NCBI GenBank assembly: GCA_029961685.1
Contig: JARWKL010000016.1
Location: 17,118,157-17,182,156 of the forward strand
Direction of reading: 5' to 3'
DNA: 64,000 nucleotides
DNA from: Aristolochia californica
Taxonomy: Eukaryota; Streptophyta; Magnoliopsida; Piperales; Aristolochiaceae
Position 1 is the first letter of the stretch; each line of letters begins with the position of its first letter. Position numbers and translations under genes: made by a program. Shown in pieces: positions 58,332 through 64,000 of this stretch. The notes under the pieces were generated by a model, which was not told where the DNA came from, did no database searches, and was given only the letters and a program-made list of their open reading frames with translations.

Positions 58332-59572
58332 TAGGGGTGGCATCGAGTTAAGCCATGCCCAAACCTGCCTATGTTCGAGTCGAATTTGATTTAAATATTT
58401 CAAACTCGAGCTCGAGCTGAGCATATCCTCGAGCCTAAAATTGTAATCAAGCTCGAGCTCAATAATTTTAATCGAGTTCGAGCTCTAACCTACATTTAAA
58501 ATTTGCATAAAATACAAGTCAAATAAATTATATATAAAATTATGTATACATTTTACATAAAATTGGGTATAACCTTTACTTAACATTGGATATAACCTCT
58601 GTACATTAACCCTATATAAAATTATCTATACTCTATGTATATAATTATTCATAAAAACTGCATAATTATGCGTAAAATTTATTCAATAATCAAACACAAA
58701 AATATTCTTTTGAAAAACAACGCTAGTTTTGTCCATTTGTCCTCAATCATATCGTTCTGATTCAAGGACTAGAAAACCAGATCATGGAGACAGAGAAAAG
58801 TTTAAGAAAAATGGTTTTGGATGACTTAATCGTATGCCCATTTTCGTTTTTCTTCGGAGCATGGATTCATACAGTAATAGTTCTGAAATGCTACCAATTT
58901 GTTCTTCAAAAAAATTTGAGTGCAGTTAGCATTAAGAGAGTACCTCAAACAATTAAAGTCTCTTCAAGAGCCATGAGGAAGAGACAGTCAGAGTTCAAGA
59001 AACAGTTTTATTTATTTATTTATTTTTTCACATGCTTATGATCTCGCACAAGTGAAGGATGCATGTGAGAAATCGCACAATGTCTTCACGTACAGGGGGG
59101 TGGGGTAGGGTGGGGATTTATTTCTCCCCCTACTTAGGTCTTTGGTTTTCTATCGAGACGACACGGGGCAGGGGGTTTAGCGGTGCCATCCAGAAGCTGT
59201 CGTCAGGGCTAACGACTGTGATGGAGGCAACAAAGACTAAAGCAACGACGAAGGCAAACGAGAGGAGGAAGAAATCGAACTGAGCAACAGCGAAGGCAGC
59301 CGACAAGCAGCTATCAATGGCGACAGAGGGGGCCACAACAGTGGACGAGAGGGGCTCGACGGTGACAAGGGGATGGCCTCCCGGTCTTGACTCCCAAACC
59401 CTTGTTAAGTTAACTAGTTGGATTGCAAGCTTTTGAACCTAACCGTGGTTCGGTCTAGCTTGGCTCGTTAACTCAAACAAGCCTTATCATATCTGGATCT
59501 CGAATCGAACCAAGCCGGAACCGAGTTGAGTTCGAGCCGCTCTCGAACCGGTTCGATTCGATGCCACTCCTG
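58332..59572. mobile_element. Complete non-autonomous hAT transposon (1,241 bp)
   Basis: Ends are TAGGGGTGGCATCGA and TCGATGCCACTCCTG, inverted with two mismatches. It is flanked by an 8-bp target duplication with one mismatch, CTTTAAAG (58324-58331) and CTTGAAAG (59573-59580). The empty site CTTGAAAGGAACATGGG survives in the paralogous flank at 4567. Subterminal GAGCTCGAGC-type motifs and ATAAAATTGGGTATAACC repeats are present. No transposase is seen. Short frames at 58784-59041 and 59059-59336 are unassigned. Confidence 0.85.
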
Positions 59573-61594
59573 CTTGAAAGGAACATGGGACTATGGCCTT
59601 AATTGTAATTTTGCATTTGATTTGAATCGATTATGATATTGCTCGCTAGAAAAACCATGGGTGGCTTTTCACATTTCCAGGATCATCGGATTTCCACTTT
59701 GCTATTGCAAATTTCGAGGAAACATCTAATGCCTAGATTTCTCAAAAAAATTTCACTCTACTTTTCTCATTTCAAAAGTTTGGGAATTTCTCAAGTCTTC
59801 ACTCCAATGATATTAATTCTCGGTAACAGATTTCATGGTCACAAGAAATATACACTATACGCTACAAAATGAGGAAAGAAAAAAAAAAGTTTCTTTTCTC
59901 TCTTGTTTGGATACCCATAAAAAGAAGAGAGATAAAACGTGGTTAAAATGAAAAAGAAAATAAAATTAATAATTTTTAAAATTTTGTAATAATTAAAAGT
60001 TTATGCAAGCCTAAGAACTAAAATATCTATAATTATTAAAATATTATAAAAATATTAATACATTAAAATCATATATTATTTATAAATTTATTATAATAGT
60101 AATTATTATTATTTAAAAAAATGTTTAGAGGTTCTAATTATAAAAAAAGTAATTACTGAACATAAAAATATTGTAAGTTTAAAGTTTTAAGCTACTTGGC
60201 ACGGGTCAAGGTTAGCACAACCCGAAGACGACCTTGAACCCTAAAAACCCAAACCCAAAAAAACTTGAAACGTCAAACCCGATCACCATCCAAGATCACA
60301 AATCACCCCGTTAAAATTTTATTTATTAGGTGCAACCCTTGTTCTCTGATATTTATTAAAAAAAAATTGAAAATAAACTTGTGCACTTTTTTATAGCTTT
60401 ATAAATTTAAGTCCATAAAGTAGATTCCAATTACAATAAAATTACCTTTGTCCCAATTACACCCAAACTCTAAGACTTAAAGATAAGTCATAACATAATT
60501 AAATCACTCAATATAGATAAAAGCCAAACATAACTTAAACTAGAACTCTTCTAGGACGTGATCATAAGATAAAGATGCCTTTATGAGTCCTTCTAGATCT
60601 TACAACTTATGTGATAAGGAGGTCAGATTGTGGTAATCATGGTGGATCCTACTTTTTATATGCTTGGACCCATCTTGTGGGCTTTCCTTGGTCGTGTGGC
60701 CCATCTTATAATACTCTTAGATATGGGGGTTTTCTTTGGTCGTGCGGGTTTGGGTCTATCTTCCAATAGTCCCCCTCAAGCTAGGGGTGAAAGAATAACA
60801 TGAACTCTCAGTTTGCTGCAAATGATGTATAAAATCTTTTTGTATAAAATGACACATCTTCCAATATACCTTCATCTTCCAATACTCCCCCTCTCGATGT
60901 TGCATCCTTCCATGATTTATTGAATTATTTAATTATGCTAGGACTTATCTTTAAGTGTTAGAGTTTGGGTGTAATTGGGACAAAGGTAGTTTTATTGTAA
61001 TTGGACTCTACTACTTTCTTTTATTATAAATAAAGGTCCATGTACTCTGATTATAATAAGTTAATGAAGTTAATGAAATATTTTTTTTTTCATAAATTTA
61101 ACACATGCAGTAGCGAGTTATAATTCCATACCAATCGATGCCGTTTACTCCAATTTTTTTGTGAAGAAGAAAGGGGACGTATGAAATCTCCAAGATGATA
61201 AAATTCTCCTCACTTTCCTTTTCTTTTATTTTCTCTCCAAATTCTTTGATTACGAGATAGAAAAAAGTTTAACTAAAAAGAGAAAATAACTTTTCATCTT
61301 ATTTTATTTTATTTTCTGTCCATGAACAAAAAATCATTTTATTTCTCTTCATTTCTTTGTCACCTCTCCTTAAAATTGTTAGGAAGGGTGGGGCCTAGTA
61401 TCAACACAGATATCGGTTCACTAACACCATTTATCCACAAACAAAATATCTAACCACGATATTTTTTAAATTAGATGAAAAGACAAGATTGCCCCCTCAA
61501 TCTTCAGTAATTATTCCAAAACACGAAGCCATAAAGAAAAGAGACAGAAAAGTCGACTCATTATTGGATCCTTCCACAGACACAAACATACCGC
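59573..61594. other. PPO3 pseudogene 3' flank
   Basis: Collinear with the PPO1 and PPO2 flanks (for example 37390-37640 and 38000-38500), with an insertion of about 670 bases at about 60418-61090. No gene. Confidence 0.55.
60419..61012. repeat. 594-base segment with 95-base inverted arms
   Basis: The left arm 60419-60515 and right arm 60921-61012 are near-exact inverted copies. Both contain CCCAATTACACCCAAACTC or its complement. Between them are two AGTCCCCCTC/ACTCCCCCTC motifs that resemble polypurine-tract complements near LTRs. The segment is absent from the PPO2 flank (site near 37980). It is either a fold-back transposon or two LTR pieces in inverted orientation. Confidence 0.65.
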
Positions 61595-62412
61595 TTAATA
61601 GGCCTGCGCGGGCACCAGCTCGATGTGGATCCCTCCGATCATCACCTGGCCGTTCCGGGGGACGATGTTCACAGCGATCTTCTGCGCAGCGTCAGCGCCA
61701 ATGTTCTCCAGGATGCTTTGGATCCCCAGCTGGAGACCCGCCTTGACGGTAGGTCCGTCTTTCATGACGTGATTGTTGTGTCGGACTCTGGTGAAGCTTC
61801 CGGAGAACGTGCCGGGGCCGACGGTGTACGTATCCTGTAAGAGATTGTCCACGTACACGTCGAAACGGATCGGTTCTGGGTCCAAGGTATCAATGTCGTC
61901 GATGAAGAGGACCTCCACGAAGGCGGCCTTCTCCGCCGAAGTGCGAGAGGCTTTAGGCCGGGTGACCGCCGCTCGGATGGTCTCGTTGAGAGGACGCGGC
62001 GATGGCCCGAAGTCGCTGAACAACTTGGGGTTTGTGATCGGCGCCTCCCGTGGTTGTACTATTGGCACGCTAAAATTATTGTCTGCAAACCCGTACCCCA
62101 AGTCATTTACGTTCAGACAATCTCTCACCTGTTGCACATTTCAAAACAAAAAACTGTTTTACGCTAAACGAACAACTAAAATTTCTTTGATAAGTAGGCG
62201 TAATTAGAAGAAGATGATTATGGGTACATAATGCGAAAACGGGAAGATAAAAAGTAACCGCAGCAACCCAAACTCACCTTGACACTGACCACCTTCTCGT
62301 TCTCGTCGTAGAAGATAAAGGTAGCGTCGAGCCAGTCGGGATCGTTGAACTCCAGAAGGTTCCCTCTCTTGTTCCTGTAGATTTCCGACAGTCGGTCGAT
62401 ATTGGAATGAAG
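61595..62412 (-). pseudogene. PPO3, 3' remnant cut by an LTR element
   Basis: Exon 2 (62128-61595) is fully open and codes 177 residues close to PPO2 (LNVNDLGYGFADNNFSVP, RFDVYVDN, VPAQAY end). The 156-base-type intron is kept. Exon 1 survives only as its last 135 bases (62412-62278; SNIDRLSEIYRNKRG, DPDWLDATF). The LTR element at 62413 replaces everything upstream, including CuA, the first two CuB histidines and the promoter. The normally invariant Trp after the CuB motif (DRxW) reads Ser, so decay extends beyond the insertion. Confidence 0.93.
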
Positions 62413-63089
62413 TGTTGGAATTATGGTTTCAAATATATTGTTTATAAAATAAAATTACCACGTGGGCCCACTTCTAGATGCTTTGTTATTGGATGTTCAA
62501 TACAGGGAATAATGGCCAGCACATCCCCCTGTAGAGGTAGATTAAATGGGTGCATTGACTTAGTGGACACATCCCTTGTGAATAAGGAGATGTGTCTCTC
62601 TTGAGGGGATGTATCTCTTCTAAGAGGATGTGTCCTTATGAATAGTCATTAGTGTCACACCCTTTGAAAATCTATAAATTCCTCCATGGTCTTACAAGTG
62701 AGGCTAAGGTTATTTTGCACACCCAGTCTGGCTGAACGGGAGCAAGCTTATCACTTGTAAACGAATTATCAAAGATTATCTTGTGCACTTCAAGTTCTAT
62801 TTATATTCTTCAAGATGAAAGGTACGCTCTCTTTATTTTTATTATTTTAATTCTATGATATATGTATGGCTCTCATGATAAGAAAAATTATGGAGGATTT
62901 AATATTTATTTCTATTATGTTTATTTTATTATTATTAGACATCAAGTCTAACAAATACAAGTGATTAATGCCTTTGTTGGTATCATAGAGATAGATTCTA
63001 GGTTTCTATATTTTTCCATAATTTTTTTTGGATTTTTTGGCTATTTATATGTGAATGAAAATAAGCCTAGTTTAGGCTTATTGGGTTCT

Positions 63090-63200
63090 GGCGCCGCTTG
63101 CGGGTCTGCTGCGCGGGCCTGTTGCGCGGGCTACTGTGCACGGGCCTGCTGGTGCGGGCTGCTGTCCACAGGCCTGCTGGTGCAGGCTTGTGCGGTCCGG
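63090..63200. repeat. GC-rich tandem repeat in the LTR-element leader
   Basis: Imperfect units of about 20-25 bases built on GCGGGCCTGCTG, strikingly GC-rich in an AT-rich surrounding. Confidence 0.7.
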
Positions 63201-63429
63201 GTCGTTAATGACCCAGAACCATGAACCACACCGGGTTTTACTAATATAATGAGCCAGAATGTGTTTTAAGGGTTTATTTTACCCAGAATTGTATTTTGAA
63301 TAGAATTTCCATGTTATTTGGAATTTATTTGGCTATTTGAAGTATTTATAATTTGTGTTATTGCATGCCTTGTTATATATTTATGTATTTATATGTGAAA
63401 ATTAACTTAATTATATAATTTGAAAAATT

Positions 63430-63703
63430 CCCAAAGGGTAATGCATTTTGTATAGATTAAATTAATTTTATGTGTGTTTATTTTGAGTATAATTTGTTTT
63501 ATAAGTTATACGATTAGCAAAATCCCCAAAGGGTAATGCGAATTGTATAATTAGATTAGTATGTTGTAAATTAATTCATGTGAATCCCCAAAGGGTAAGT
63601 ATGAATTAATTTATTTGTTTGTTTGCTGGTTTGTGATATTGTTGGTTGTTTATCATGGGTGGAATGATTTGCCTAGTAACTCTCATGAATCCCCAAAGGG
63701 TAA
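63430..63703. repeat. Dispersed 12-base motif in the leader
   Basis: CCCAAAGGGTAA occurs exactly at 63430-63441, 63525-63536, 63587-63598 and 63692-63703, with a decayed fifth form (CCCTAAAGAAAAA) near 63812. The motif contains the palindromic core CCCAAAGGG-like arms (CCC-AAA-GGG). Confidence 0.8.
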
Positions 63704-64000
63704 ATGGGAGTGCTAGATGGTTGAAATGATTATATAATTATGTATGTTCTTCCAAACATTGAAATATTTTCTGGATGACAGGAATATCCAGTAGTGGACA
63801 TAATTGTGCTGAGTCCCTAAAGAAAAATGTACTTGATAGGACTAATTATGTGAACTGCTCACAACGGGTTGACTTAATGCTACGAGGCTATAGGTTTGAT
63901 AAGATTATCAAAGTGGATACTCTTCCTCAAAGACCTTCCTGAATAAACTACCCCGATAATCTGAAACAGTATAAGAAGGACCTTAGAAAATTCAAGGAAT

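Larger units (their letters stand above)
62413..64000 (+). mobile_element. Copia-like LTR retrotransposon, 5' part, running off the window
   Basis: LTR 62413-62953 (TGTTGGA to TCTAACA). A primer-site-like TGGTATCATAGAG lies at 62978-62990, 24 bases past the LTR. A long leader follows, then a gag-like frame near 63790-64000 (NVLDRTNYVNCSQRVDLMLR), which resembles the LTG-NY-W start of copia gag. It has one stop (QRPS-stop-INY). The insertion point lies in PPO exon 1 at the HHANIDR region. The other LTR and flank are outside the window. Confidence 0.75.

Noticed and set aside
1..64000. CRISPR array, bacterial operon or viral genome
   Set aside because: No regularly spaced repeat and spacer pattern, no bacterial gene organisation; spliced plant genes and plant transposons throughout.

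Overview
This is a window of flowering-plant nuclear DNA. It is AT-rich, has genes with spliced introns, and is full of degraded plant transposons (Ty1/copia, Ty3/gypsy, PIF/Harbinger, hAT, short LTR elements). The recognisable host genes all lie on the minus strand: a ribonuclease T2-like gene (1960-3247), a polyphenol oxidase (PPO) family, and three copies of the gene for RNA polymerase subunit RPB6 (NRPB6/RPABC2). The species cannot be named from the sequence.

Layout. 1-1175 holds the end of a hAT element and a copia gag relic. 1960-3247 is the RNase T2-like gene, which has lost both catalytic histidines. 4200-5620 is a three-unit tandem repeat that belongs to the PPO 3' flank. PPO1 is at 6109-8040, followed by a small LTR element (8925-10020), a gypsy gag-protease relic (10021-11780) and RPB6 copy 1 (12317-13817). 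A PIF/Harbinger element (about 16190-20567) comes next, then a 2-kb anonymous repeat 'R' (copy R1, about 20568-22560), two PPO 5'-end fragments (22561-23280) and a shortened Harbinger relative (about 23955-25330). The pattern then repeats: gypsy relic (25830-27700), RPB6 copy 2 (28806-30250), R2 (about 32700-34760), another Harbinger-related segment (35855-37070), PPO 3' flank and PPO2 (38540-41035). A third round has gypsy relics split by a nested LTR element (41741-48230), RPB6 copy 3 (48829-49982), a copia fragment (52013-54289), R3 (about 55220-57320), a PPO 5' fragment (57570-57890), PPO 3' flank carrying a complete small hAT element (58332-59572), and a PPO pseudogene (61595-62412) cut by a copia-like LTR element that runs off the window.

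The main conclusion is that the locus grew by repeated segmental duplication of one unit: PPO, gypsy relic, RPB6, repeat R. Transposons then decorated the copies. Two PPO genes (PPO1, 591 aa; PPO2, 586 aa) are predicted intact, with a chloroplast/thylakoid transit region, all six copper-ligand histidines and one intron. One PPO is a 3' remnant and three are 5' remnants. All three RPB6 copies keep a six-exon structure coding 143 residues, but copy 3 carries many changes at conserved positions. PPO would act in the thylakoid lumen on o-diphenols, and RPB6 in the nuclear RNA polymerases. I see no functional link between them beyond having been duplicated together. I found no unknown multi-gene system; the most unusual items are the catalytically dead RNase T2 homologue, the RPB6 triplication and the rebuilt PPO2 intron.
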